The position numbers and the translations under genes were made by a program. The notes below the pieces were generated by a model. It was given only the letters and a program-made list of their open reading frames with translations. It did no database searches and was not told the origin of the DNA. A DNA stretch of 64,000 nt, taken from contig DATKPQ010000013.1 in NCBI GenBank assembly GCA_035523995.1, forward strand, positions 1 through 64,000, in the 5' to 3' direction. Shown piece after piece: positions 8,985-16,463 of the stretch. The stretch is from JASHVB01 sp035523995. GTDB lineage: Bacteria; Pseudomonadota; Alphaproteobacteria; Acetobacterales; Acetobacteraceae. Positions within the stretch are counted from its first letter, which is position 1; each line of letters begins with the position of its first letter.

Positions 8985-9272
8985 TCAGTCCCTCGCGTGC
9001 CGCCCAACATATTCGCGGAGCGCGCTGTTGCTCCTGGTTTGATAGGCTGCCCCACCGGGCGCGCGGCGCTTGAACCAGTCGATCAGGTCTGCATCCAGGC
9101 GCAGGGCAAGTTGCTGCTTGACGGGGCGATAGAACACCCCGCGCCGTGCACCGCTCCAATCCGCTTGCTCCGGCAAAGTGCCCGTGTTGATTCGGTCGTC
9201 CGGCAATGCGGCGAGAGCGGCAAGCTCGGCCTTCTGGGATCGCGTCAGCGGCTTGAAAATTGCCTTCTTCAT
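8985..9272 (-). CDS. brnA: BrnA-family antitoxin, orphan
   Basis: 95 residues starting MKKAIFKPLTRSQKAEL, with the BrnA-type ribbon-helix-helix end LDADLIDWFKRRAPGGAAYQTRSN and a C-terminal ALREYVGRH helix. BrnA proteins neutralise the BrnT ribonuclease and repress their own operon. The frame is open to 9329, but ATG at 9272 has GGAAGG just upstream and fits family length. BrnT normally lies immediately upstream; here the upstream 50 bases and the following frame hold an NB-ARC remnant instead, so the antitoxin appears orphaned. It may be a relic or may act on a BrnT elsewhere. Confidence 0.82.
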   Translation of the reverse strand: MKKAIFKPLTRSQKAELAALAALPDDRINTGTLPEQADWSGARRGVFYRPVKQQLALRLDADLIDWFKRRAPGGAAYQTRSNSALREYVGRHARD

Positions 9273-9325
9273 AGGCCTTCCTTTTATGCGCGGTCGCTTT
9301 CCGCGCGCTGACAATCCTGCCGGTT

Positions 9326-9739
9326 TCATCGCCGGTCACACGAAAACGCGGCGTCGATCCAGTTCAGGGCCTCGGTCAGGCGTTGCCGCGCGGCCGCTGG
9401 ATCCAGGCGCCGGCACACCGCGTGCTGCACCAGATGATGAATCGTAAACGCGCGTCTGTCAGGCGTCGGCAAGGCCAGGGAGCGTGCGGCCAGTTCTGCC
9501 AACGCCGCCCGGGTATCGCCCACGGCCGCACCATCCGGCACGGCGATGTCGAACAAGGTCCCCGGAGCCGGATCGGGTGCAAAGAACGCCAGGCGTTCCA
9601 GCAGCACGCGCGCGGCATCCGGCAATGCCTCGACCGAGGCAGCAAACGCCACGCCCAGACCGCGGCGGTATGTTGCGACGCATTCTCCACCGGCGCGCTC
9701 AAGCACGGCGCGATCTTCGCGCCACAGCGCGGCGTAGCT
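9326..9739 (-). pseudogene. C-terminal remnant of an NB-ARC/STAND NTPase
   Basis: About 136 codons read ALWREDRAVLERAGG ... FAPDPAPGTLFD ... FTIHHLVQHAVCRRLDPAAARQRL, resembling the winged-helix and post-NB-ARC part of TIR/NB-ARC-type proteins, where hydrophobic FLAPDPIP and SVHRLVQ motifs recur. There is no P-loop and no start; upstream sequence switches abruptly to a fragment resembling the 3' end of the dioxygenase-like gene at 12457. Family assignment is from motif memory and is moderate. Confidence 0.55.
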
Positions 9740-9775
9740 CGCACACCGCCGAGGGCAGCAGCGGCCGTTCGGTAT
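9736..9775 (-). pseudogene. Duplicate of the 3' end of the homogentisate-dioxygenase-like gene
   Basis: About 40 bases match 12470-12509 with few changes, encoding TERPLLPSAVCEL versus TERPLLPSAVYERLTE in the intact gene. It lies directly downstream of the amidohydrolase gene, suggesting a second dioxygenase-like copy once sat here, or a recombination joint. Confidence 0.6.
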
Positions 9776-9782
9776 GCTCGTC

Positions 9783-10931
9783 CTATGGACTGCGGAAGAA
9801 CCTGCCCGCATTCTCCCACAGCAACCGGCGCCTTGTGTCGGCACCCAGACTCGACCACGCCAGGATGTTAGAGACCGAATCCGGGAACTGGCATTCCGAG
9901 TGCGGATAGTCGGAGGCGTACATCAGCACGCCGTCACCCAGGAAGCGCGTCACGTCGCGGAACATGTCCTCGCCTTCGTGGTGCTCTATGCTGCAGAAGA
10001 AGCGGCCGGACTGCATGTACTCGCTTGGCCGCTGCTTCAGCGGTGCGACGCCGCCGACATACTCGGCTTGCTCGTCCATGCGCTTGGCCCAGAAGGGCAG
10101 CCAGCCGAAGCCGCATTCCAGCACGCCCATGCGCAGCCGCGGGTATTGGTCGAACAGGCCCGCACCGATGAAGGCGGCGACGAAGCGCATGGCGCCCCAC
10201 GGATGCGCCGCCAGCCGGCTGAGGAAGATGTTGTCCCACATGTCGCGGTAGCCGGGGTAGTACGGCGGCGTCCAGGTGAAGCTATGGTTGGCGATCGGCA
10301 GGTCGAATTCCTGTGCTTCCTGCCAGATCGGGTGCAGGCTGGGGTGGTCGGCGGGCAGGCCCTCGGCCAGCAGCGGCATCACCGCGACCGCCCATGGCGC
10401 CTTGCCCCATTGCCGGATCTCCTGCACCGCCGCTTGCGGATTGCGCGCCGAGGCGACGATCGGGCCTTTCAGGCGGTCGGGGAACTGGCCGCAGAAATCC
10501 GCCATGTGGCGGTGATAGGCTCGGATCATGGCGGCTTCGATCGAGGCATCGTCCAGTCCGCACAGGCTGAGCCAGGAGGTGGGGATCAGGAAGTGCACGT
10601 CGGTGCCTTCGTCGTCCATATCCAGCACGCGGTCGCGCGCCTGGTCATCCTGCGTGCCGGGGCGCGGCTTGCGGCTGCCCATCCATTTCGAATCGCGGCT
10701 GGTGAAGCCTTCGCGCGGTTCTGTTTCGCCAAGGAAACGGCGATAGGCCTTCATGCCGACGCGGTAGTTGTGCAGCGGGCCGGAGCCATCGGCCGCCTGG
10801 CCGGCGCTGGCGCGGTAGGCGTTCAGTTCCGGCAGGCGAGGGCGGAATTCGGGATCGACGTAGCGGTCGAGGATTTCCGCCGCGGGGTTGATGTGCGTGT
10901 CGGTATCGTAGACGCGGAAGCCGTCTTTCAT
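9783..10931 (-). CDS. Amidohydrolase-2 family protein
   Basis: 382 residues of the amidohydrolase-2 (ACMSD-like) metal-dependent hydrolase/decarboxylase family. It starts MKDGFRVYDTDTHI with the N-terminal metal-binding D-x-D-x-H variant, has PIANHSFTW and ends with the family signature ASDYPHSE near the C-terminus. Such proteins typically decarboxylate or hydrolyse aromatic or ring-opened acids. It stands alone, ending next to a recombination scar (9736-9775). Its proximity to ligJ, the SDR and the dioxygenase-like gene suggests a role in the same catabolic set; substrate unknown. Confidence 0.87.
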   Translation of the reverse strand: MKDGFRVYDTDTHINPAAEILDRYVDPEFRPRLPELNAYRASAGQAADGSGPLHNYRVGMKAYRRFLGETEPREGFTSRDSKWMGSRKPRPGTQDDQARDRVLDMDDEGTDVHFLIPTSWLSLCGLDDASIEAAMIRAYHRHMADFCGQFPDRLKGPIVASARNPQAAVQEIRQWGKAPWAVAVMPLLAEGLPADHPSLHPIWQEAQEFDLPIANHSFTWTPPYYPGYRDMWDNIFLSRLAAHPWGAMRFVAAFIGAGLFDQYPRLRMGVLECGFGWLPFWAKRMDEQAEYVGGVAPLKQRPSEYMQSGRFFCSIEHHEGEDMFRDVTRFLGDGVLMYASDYPHSECQFPDSVSNILAWSSLGADTRRRLLWENAGRFFRSP

Positions 10932-11182
10932 GGGTTTCTCCCTGTGCTGGCCTCGGGATGAGCCGCCCGTTCGTGACGGGTGTGTTTTTCGTGACCGATG
11001 AGAGGAGGCTAGTGCGGGTGGGCCGGATTGTCGATCAGGCGGCGGATGTGTGGCGCTGCGGTGGGTTATTCAAAGGTTTCGGCGCCCGACTTTGCCTCTC
11101 GATCGTGCATCTGCGCGGCGAGGTTGGACCGCGCCGCATCAACCGATTGCCGATCACAGCGTGACCGTCCAAATAGAGCGCC

Positions 11183-11866
11183 ATGCAGGAAAGCCATCGC
11201 CAATCTCTGTCCCCGGTCGTATTGCTCGATCTGGACGGCACATTGTCCGACTCTCGGCCGGGCATCGCGGCCTGTTTCCGTCACACCCTCACCGCGCTGG
11301 GCCACGGCGCCGAGGCCGCGGGCGACCTGACCTGGGCGGTTGGCCCGCCGATCGCCGTGTCATTGCAACGCTTGCTCGCGCCGTTCGGCGACGATCGGGT
11401 GGAGCAGGCGTTGGCGATCTATCGCGAGCATTATTCCGCTGTCAGCATCTATGATTGTTCTGTCTATCCCGGCGTCGCCGCCATGCTGGACACGCTGCGA
11501 GAGCAAGGGCGGACGCTGTGCATCGCTACCTCCAAGCGGCGCGACTACGCCGAGCGGGTGATCGATTACCTCGGCCTGCGCCGCTACCTGCGAGCGGTGT
11601 ACGGCGCGATGCCGGGCGGCGGGCTGGACCGCAAGGCGGACTTGCTCGCGTATATTCTGTCCGAAGAACGGTTCGCCGCCGGCGATTGCGTCATGCTCGG
11701 CGACCGCTATCACGACATCGAGGCGGCCAAGGCCAACGATGTGCGCTCGATCGGCGCGTTATGGGGCTATGGCGGGCGCGACGAACTGGAGCAGGCGGGG
11801 GCCGACTGGATTGCGGCGCGGCCGGACGACGTGGCGGTGCTGGGTGGTGATGGGGCGGCTGGGTGA
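11183..11866 (+). CDS. HAD-family hydrolase, phosphoglycolate-phosphatase-like
   Basis: 227 residues with the HAD motifs in order: DLDGTLSDS (nucleophile Asp), a cap domain, ATSKRR (motif II Ser/Thr region), K in the LDRKADLL segment, and MLGDRYHDIEAA (motif IV). Related to Gph/PpaX-type phosphatases that dephosphorylate small metabolites. The ATG at 11183 gives a short leader before the first motif. The 5' 60 codons' worth of upstream and start sequence and the downstream palindromic element are duplicated at 8476-8905. No operon partners. Confidence 0.9.
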   Translation: MQESHRQSLSPVVLLDLDGTLSDSRPGIAACFRHTLTALGHGAEAAGDLTWAVGPPIAVSLQRLLAPFGDDRVEQALAIYREHYSAVSIYDCSVYPGVAAMLDTLREQGRTLCIATSKRRDYAERVIDYLGLRRYLRAVYGAMPGGGLDRKADLLAYILSEERFAAGDCVMLGDRYHDIEAAKANDVRSIGALWGYGGRDELEQAGADWIAARPDDVAVLGGDGAAG

Positions 11867-12021
11867 AGCACGCGGACCGACTGGATTCCCGGCACCAGCG
11901 CTTGCTCGACGACAATGTCCGTCCGCAGATCGCGGCCGAGGGAATGGCCTTTGTAAACGACGGGACGTTTTTGCTGGTGGACGCACGCGATTCCGCGGGT
12001 CCGCATCCACCAGGGTTCTTC

Positions 12022-12188
12022 TTCGTGCCTTCGTGGCTTCGTGGTTTTTGAAGATTGGAAGAGCGGTGGTAAACGGCGGATGAATGGGGGTAGGGAAGCG
12101 CGGGCTGCGGCCTTTGCTTACCGTGTTCTGCCTCGTTTCGTGGGCGGCGGCTTTTTTTAATAAACCACGAAGGCACGAAGCCACGAAG
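12022..12188. repeat. MITE-like palindromic element, copy 2 (CTTCGTGGCTTCGTGG family)
   Basis: Inverted arms CTTCGTGGCTTCGTGGTTTT (12030-12049) and AAACCACGAAGGCACGAAGC (about 12163-12182) flank ~110 bases that match copy 1 at 8706-8875. The rest of the gap 11867-12456 holds no gene I can support; 12385-12425 carries half of a TCATCGCGAG-type repeat. Confidence 0.75.
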
Positions 12189-12456
12189 GGGTTGGCCAGT
12201 CAGGCCGGGGCGATGGTTCCCTGGCTTGCGTGACTCTTTGCTGCTGCGGAGCGTTCTCCTGTCCCTGCGGGGTGCTGGCGGACCAGGACCTGGGCCAGCA
12301 CAGTGTCATCCGCATGGGTTGCGATGCAAATGCGCAACGTCATGCGGCGCGTCAGGAGCACGCTTGGGTGTTGGAGCACTTACGTGAACGAGGTTGCTTC
12401 GGCCCTATGGGCCTCGCGATGACATGCGATGGGCGCGGGGCACCGGCCGACGGCCT

Positions 12457-13542
12457 TTACTCCGTCAGCCGCTCGTACACCGCCGAGGGCAGCAGCGGTC
12501 GCTCGGTATCCACGCTGACGCCTGTCAGTGTCCGCCGCATGCCCGGCTTGCGCTGCGCCTGGAATGCCGCGCGCGCGGCCTCGTCCGCCCCGTGCAGGAT
12601 CCCCTGCGGCACGTGCGACAGCATGCCCGGCCGGCGCGCGCCCGAGGCACCGTCGTGCACGAATACGCTTTCATCGTAATCGACGTTGCGGTGATAGGAC
12701 GGCAGTTCCTCGGCGTTCAGGTCCGATACCGCCATCTGCGGCACGAACGTCACCACCATGAAGCCGCTCGCCTCGAACGTCGCCCAGGCGGATGGCGCCA
12801 CATGGATGCGATCGGAACTGATCGGGATGATGTCGCGAATGTTCAGCTTGTAGGGGAACAGATCGCCCTTCCAGCCGACGGAGGCGAGGGGATTGTTGCG
12901 GTAGAAAATTGAGCTGTGCGTGCCGCCGTGCTTCACCCGCAGCTCCCATTCCTGGCGCGGCGCCATGCCGTAATCGCACAGTTCCGGTAGCGTCAGCACC
13001 GTCGGATCGACCGGCATGTGCCGGCCGACCTGCACATGCTCCGTCAGCGCCAGAGGACCGGGTGATTCGACCACCAGCAGAAGGCTGTCGCCCACCTCCG
13101 GCATCAGGCTGAAGGTCACGCTCTTCGGGATCAGCACGTAGTCGCCCGGTTCGTAGGGCAGCCGGCCGAACTCGGTGGCGAACGCACCGGAGCCGCGATG
13201 CACGAAATACAGCAGGTCGCCGTCGGTGTTGCGATAGGCGAAGGGCATTGCCGCCGTCCGCCGGCTGATCCCCACGCTGACATCGGCGTTGGACAGCAGC
13301 ACCTCCGGCACGCCCCTGGGATCCGTCTGGTCCGACGGCTCCACCCGCGCGGTATCGACCACCCGCCGCGGGTGCAGCGAGCCCTCGACCCGCACCACCT
13401 CGTTCGGGCCAAACTCGCGGTAGACCATCGCCACCGGGCCAAAGAAGCCCTGGCGACTGATATGCTCCTCCCGCAGATCGCCCAACCCGACCCGGGCCTG
13501 CCGCACGTGCTGCCCGCGCGCGATATGGATCCAGGACCGCAT
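12457..13542 (-). CDS. Homogentisate 1,2-dioxygenase-like cupin protein
   Basis: 361 residues related to HmgA (homogentisate dioxygenase) but shorter than the usual ~430. Visible features are an N-terminal cupin (YFVHRGSGAFATEFGRLPYEPGDYVLIPK) and a C-terminal part with PSYHRNVDYDESVF and GILHG, which in HmgA supply iron-liganding His/Glu. Start chosen at ATG 13542 because AGGGAGG precedes it; an in-frame ATG exists at 13575. Transcribed divergently from an IclR regulator, the usual arrangement for aromatic-acid degradation genes. True homogentisate activity is uncertain; a paralogous oxygenase or isomerase-like role is possible. Confidence 0.8.
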   Translation of the reverse strand: MRSWIHIARGQHVRQARVGLGDLREEHISRQGFFGPVAMVYREFGPNEVVRVEGSLHPRRVVDTARVEPSDQTDPRGVPEVLLSNADVSVGISRRTAAMPFAYRNTDGDLLYFVHRGSGAFATEFGRLPYEPGDYVLIPKSVTFSLMPEVGDSLLLVVESPGPLALTEHVQVGRHMPVDPTVLTLPELCDYGMAPRQEWELRVKHGGTHSSIFYRNNPLASVGWKGDLFPYKLNIRDIIPISSDRIHVAPSAWATFEASGFMVVTFVPQMAVSDLNAEELPSYHRNVDYDESVFVHDGASGARRPGMLSHVPQGILHGADEAARAAFQAQRKPGMRRTLTGVSVDTERPLLPSAVYERLTE

Positions 13543-13737
13543 GGTTGTGCCCTCCCTGAGTTTCGCGGTTGCCATGGGCGCAGCCTACACCGAACAGACA
13601 ACCGGCAGAAATCATTGATATATAGCCATTTCAACCGGTGCTGCGCAACGCGCGGGCCAGCCCTTCGTTTCTATCAATCCTGCTTCAATGACTCGTAGCT
13701 TGCCCTGCGCCCGACACCTATGCATAGGCTTCTGATT

Positions 13738-14682
13738 ATGCCGACCGTCAGTCGAACCAAAGGAAAGAGCCGCGCCAAGCCTAAGGCCAAGCCCGCCGCT
13801 GCTCCGAAGGCGGCCCGGACGGCCCAGCGCGACTACAGCATCGCCGCCGTTGGGCGGGCCCTGGACCTGCTGGAGGCCTTGGCCCGCGTCGGGCCCGCGC
13901 CTCTCGCCACCCTGGCCGAAAGCGCCCGCTGTACCCGCACCGCCGGTTTCCGCCTGCTGCGCACGCTGGAAGCGCGTGGCTTCGCCATCCAGGACGAGGC
14001 CCGTGGCATCTGGCGCCTGGGCGCCCGCTGGGCCGTGCTCGGGCGCGCGGCGCAGCAGCAGGGGGCGTTGGCCGCCGCCGCCATGCCGTTCCTCGCCGCC
14101 CTCGGCAAGGCCACCGGAGAGAACGTCTATCTGCGCATCCGCGACGGCATGGAAAGCGAGACCATCGCGATCTACCAGACCGACCCGGGTCTGCGCCTGT
14201 ACAGCGAGGTCGGCCAGCGCCGCCCGCTGCATGCCGGGCCGGGCCGGCTGTTGCTCGCCCATGCGCCGGAGGCGGTGCAGACCCAGGTACTGGCCCAGCG
14301 CCTGCCGCGCTTTACCCCCGCCACCCGCACCGATCCCGCCTGGATCGCCGCTGACCTGCAACGCATCCGTGCGCGCGGCTACCTGGTAACCGCCGACGAA
14401 GTGGTGCCAGGGGCCGTCGGTGTCACCGCTCCGGTGCGCGATGCGTCAGGGCAGGTGGTGGCGAGCCTGACCGTCAGCGCGCCATCGATGCGGATGCGCC
14501 CGCCGCGGCCGCGGTCCCTGGTGCCGCAGGTCCTGGACGCAGCGGCGAAGCTATCGCAGGGACTGGGCGATACCGCCGCAGTCGCGGCGGCGCAGACCAA
14601 CGGGCAGGAACATGCGCCGCCGGCCGTGCAGTGGACCGAGGCGCACGGGGCGAGTTCGGGGCCGCATTCCATTTTCCGCTGA
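13738..14682 (+). CDS. IclR-family transcriptional regulator
   Basis: About 314 residues: basic Ala/Lys-rich N-terminal tail, winged helix-turn-helix (about 30-90; AVGRALDLLEAL ... LATLAESARCTRTAGFRLLRTLEARGF), then the IclR effector domain (RPLHAGPGRLLLAHAPE, VVPGAVGVTAPVRDASGQVVASLTVS). IclR proteins sense aromatic or small organic acids. Divergent from the dioxygenase-like gene, 195 bases apart, so it probably controls that gene. ATG at 13720 is also possible; ATG 13738 gives the more usual N-terminus. The C-terminal ~40 residues beyond the fold are low-complexity. Confidence 0.9.
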   Translation: MPTVSRTKGKSRAKPKAKPAAAPKAARTAQRDYSIAAVGRALDLLEALARVGPAPLATLAESARCTRTAGFRLLRTLEARGFAIQDEARGIWRLGARWAVLGRAAQQQGALAAAAMPFLAALGKATGENVYLRIRDGMESETIAIYQTDPGLRLYSEVGQRRPLHAGPGRLLLAHAPEAVQTQVLAQRLPRFTPATRTDPAWIAADLQRIRARGYLVTADEVVPGAVGVTAPVRDASGQVVASLTVSAPSMRMRPPRPRSLVPQVLDAAAKLSQGLGDTAAVAAAQTNGQEHAPPAVQWTEAHGASSGPHSIFR

Positions 14683-14739
14683 CGCCGCGCGTCCGCATAC
14701 GCGACGCACGGCATACGCGACGCACAGCCGCCGCGGGAT

Positions 14740-14753
14740 TTGATCTCGGTCAA
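14740..14753 (+). promoter_or_regulatory. FNR/FixK-type box upstream of the 94-residue protein gene
   Basis: TTGATCTCGGTCAA fits TTGAT-N4-ATCAA with one mismatch and fits the FixK pattern TTGA-N6-TCAA exactly. It is centred about 65 bases before the start codon at 14812, a normal distance for a class II activator site; a weak TATGCA lies at 14773-14778. Confidence 0.6.
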
Positions 14754-14811
14754 TGCATCTGGCATGCGAAGGTATGCATGAGAGAGCCATGACGGCAGCA
14801 AAGGAGCCGGC

Positions 14812-15096
14812 ATGGTTGAGACAGGCGATTCACCGGCGCTGCAGGAGACGGTTGCCGGTGCAGACAGTGGAGATTTCGGTGAGAGCGCCGAGGCGGGCTG
14901 CTACCGCATCTATCTGATTGGCCGTGACAACCACATCCGCTCTCACGGCGTGATCTGGTCGGCGCATGAAGAAGACGCTGTTGCGGAAGCGGTGCTGTTG
15001 GTGGGCGAGTATCCTCGTGTCGAAGTGTGGAACGGCACCCGCCTGGTGCGCCGGCTGATCCTGCCCGGATCGCGGCCACCGCACGAAGGCGCGTAG
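14812..15096 (+). CDS. Small conserved-type protein of unknown function, possibly FNR/FixK-controlled
   Basis: 94 residues, no signal peptide or membrane segment. The core CYRIYLIGRDNHIRSHGVIW...EDAVAEAVLL...EVWNGTRLVRRL resembles small alphaproteobacterial proteins with a YRIYxxGxDxHI start and a following helix/strand, of unknown role. AAGGAG at 14801-14806 supports the start. An FNR/FixK-like box sits ~60 bases upstream, which suggests low-oxygen expression. It ends in front of a strong GC hairpin shared with the convergent NIPSNAP gene. Confidence 0.8.
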   Translation: MVETGDSPALQETVAGADSGDFGESAEAGCYRIYLIGRDNHIRSHGVIWSAHEEDAVAEAVLLVGEYPRVEVWNGTRLVRRLILPGSRPPHEGA

Positions 15097-15112
15097 ACGC
15101 GCCACCATGTTC

Positions 15113-15151
15113 GCCCTTCCCCCCCTCCGCTGGCGGAGGGGGGGGAAGGGC
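15113..15151. terminator. GC-rich hairpin between convergent genes
   Basis: GCCCTTCCCCCCCTCCG pairs with CGGAGGGGGGGGAAGGGC around a CTGG loop. It sits between the stop codons of the 94-residue protein gene and the NIPSNAP gene, so it can serve both strands, although no U-tract follows. Confidence 0.6.
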
Positions 15152-15164
15152 GTGCCATCTCGTG

Positions 15165-15782
15165 CTAGCGGATCGGCGAGAACGACGACGGCAGGACCAG
15201 AGCGTTCTCCTGCTTCACCACCACGCCTGGCGGGTTGCGAGCCGGCCATTGACCGGTGGCGGCGGCCTCGGTGCGGACGCGGGCGCGATCGTTCAGGTCC
15301 TTGTAGGCCCAGATGTGCACCCATTTGTTCAGGGCGCCGAACTCCGTGTACATGCCGGCGACCAGCGGCGAGAACTTCTGCCGGCCCTCGATCTTCTCCG
15401 ACCAGCGCTGGATCAGGCCGGGGATGGAGCCGGGGGTCAGCGTGTACTGGCGGATCTCGAACAATGGGCCGATCTCGCGCGGTTCCAGCGGCGGCGAGAA
15501 GGGCGCGGGGTGAAACACCTCGCTCTGCTGCGTCACGACGAAGTCGCGGATCGGCGGCGGCCAGTTTTCCTCCTTCTGCGCGGCGGCCCGCACCGAGGCG
15601 CGGTGCTCGAAACTGTCGTACGCCCAGACATGGATGATCTGGTTCAGCGGGCCTACCTCAGAGTGCCAGAACGCGGCCAGCTTGGAATGCTTCTGCCGCG
15701 CCGGCAGTGATTCGCCGAAGCGTTTCTCCACCTCGGCGAGCGTGCCGGGCTGCAGCGTATAGGTGCGCATCTCGATGATCAT
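15165..15782 (-). CDS. Tandem NIPSNAP-domain protein
   Basis: 205 residues made of two ferredoxin-like NIPSNAP domains: residues 1-100 (MIIEMRTYTLQPGTLAEVEKRF ... NQIIHVWAYDSFEHR) and 108-205 (FEIRQYTLTPGSIPGLIQRW ... NKWVHIWAYKDLNDR). NIPSNAP proteins are small dimeric alpha/beta-barrel proteins of unclear biochemical role, often near catabolic genes. ATG 15782 is chosen over 15797 because GGGGAGGG precedes it. Single gene, convergent with the 94-residue protein. Confidence 0.88.
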   Translation of the reverse strand: MIIEMRTYTLQPGTLAEVEKRFGESLPARQKHSKLAAFWHSEVGPLNQIIHVWAYDSFEHRASVRAAAQKEENWPPPIRDFVVTQQSEVFHPAPFSPPLEPREIGPLFEIRQYTLTPGSIPGLIQRWSEKIEGRQKFSPLVAGMYTEFGALNKWVHIWAYKDLNDRARVRTEAAATGQWPARNPPGVVVKQENALVLPSSFSPIR

Positions 15783-15917
15783 CGTATCCCTCCCCACGAC
15801 GGTGGCGCTGGGATGCTACGCCGGTCGCGCGAGGCAGGAAATGGGGCGGCGCGCCCGCGCATCGTGCGCGGGCAAGGGAGGACAGCCGATGCGGGCGATC
15901 TTACTGTTATGAGGATG

Positions 15918-16206
15918 GCGGCACTTTTCTCGTCATGGCCGCGCATCTTGACACGGCCGTCTACTCGAGCGGGTTGCGCGCGTTTGCGGGTCAAAAGCGA
16001 CCGATCGGTGATGCGTAGATGGCCGGGCCGCATTTGCCCCTGATCGTCCGGCTGACCAGCCGCACGGTCAAGGGCCGCGCCTCCCCCCGAGCTTGGATCG
16101 CTTCGCGACGGAAGCCCACAAGGCGAGAGGGAGTTCTTCTTGCATGCCCACGGCTTATCCTGATCCCAATTGGGTCAAACCCGGGCATGACGAGAAAAGT
16201 GCGGCG
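15918..16206. repeat. Long inverted-repeat region without genes
   Basis: Left arm GCACTTTTCTCGTCATG (about 15921-15937) and right arm CATGACGAGAAAAGTGC (16186-16202) are exact inverses about 265 bases apart; the arms continue with weaker pairing. The interior contains another relative of the CTTGGTCCGCTTCGC repeat. No convincing coding sequence is visible in 15783-16463. Confidence 0.65.
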
Positions 16207-16463
16207 CCCCGCTCGTGTCGGCGCCTGTGGGAGAAAATTGCCTGGCGCACCATCGGCGCGATGGCATCGGCGCTGTGGTTGCACCGCCTTTGCCAGTCAT
16301 TCATAAACCAGTCATGGAGTCCGAATGGAAAGGGCCTTCGCCCGCCATCATGCGAGCCGACATAGAGACAATGCGCCCGTTTATGCCTGATCTGGCGTTG
16401 CGGGCGTGGACCGGAAAAGTCTGGTTGCTGCGGGCGGTTCGGGCCCGCGCAAGGCTGGGATGA

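Noticed and set aside
11867..12021. Possible PIN-like or other small gene after the HAD gene
   Set aside because: Short frames on both strands lack start context and family motifs; probably degenerate sequence before the palindromic element.
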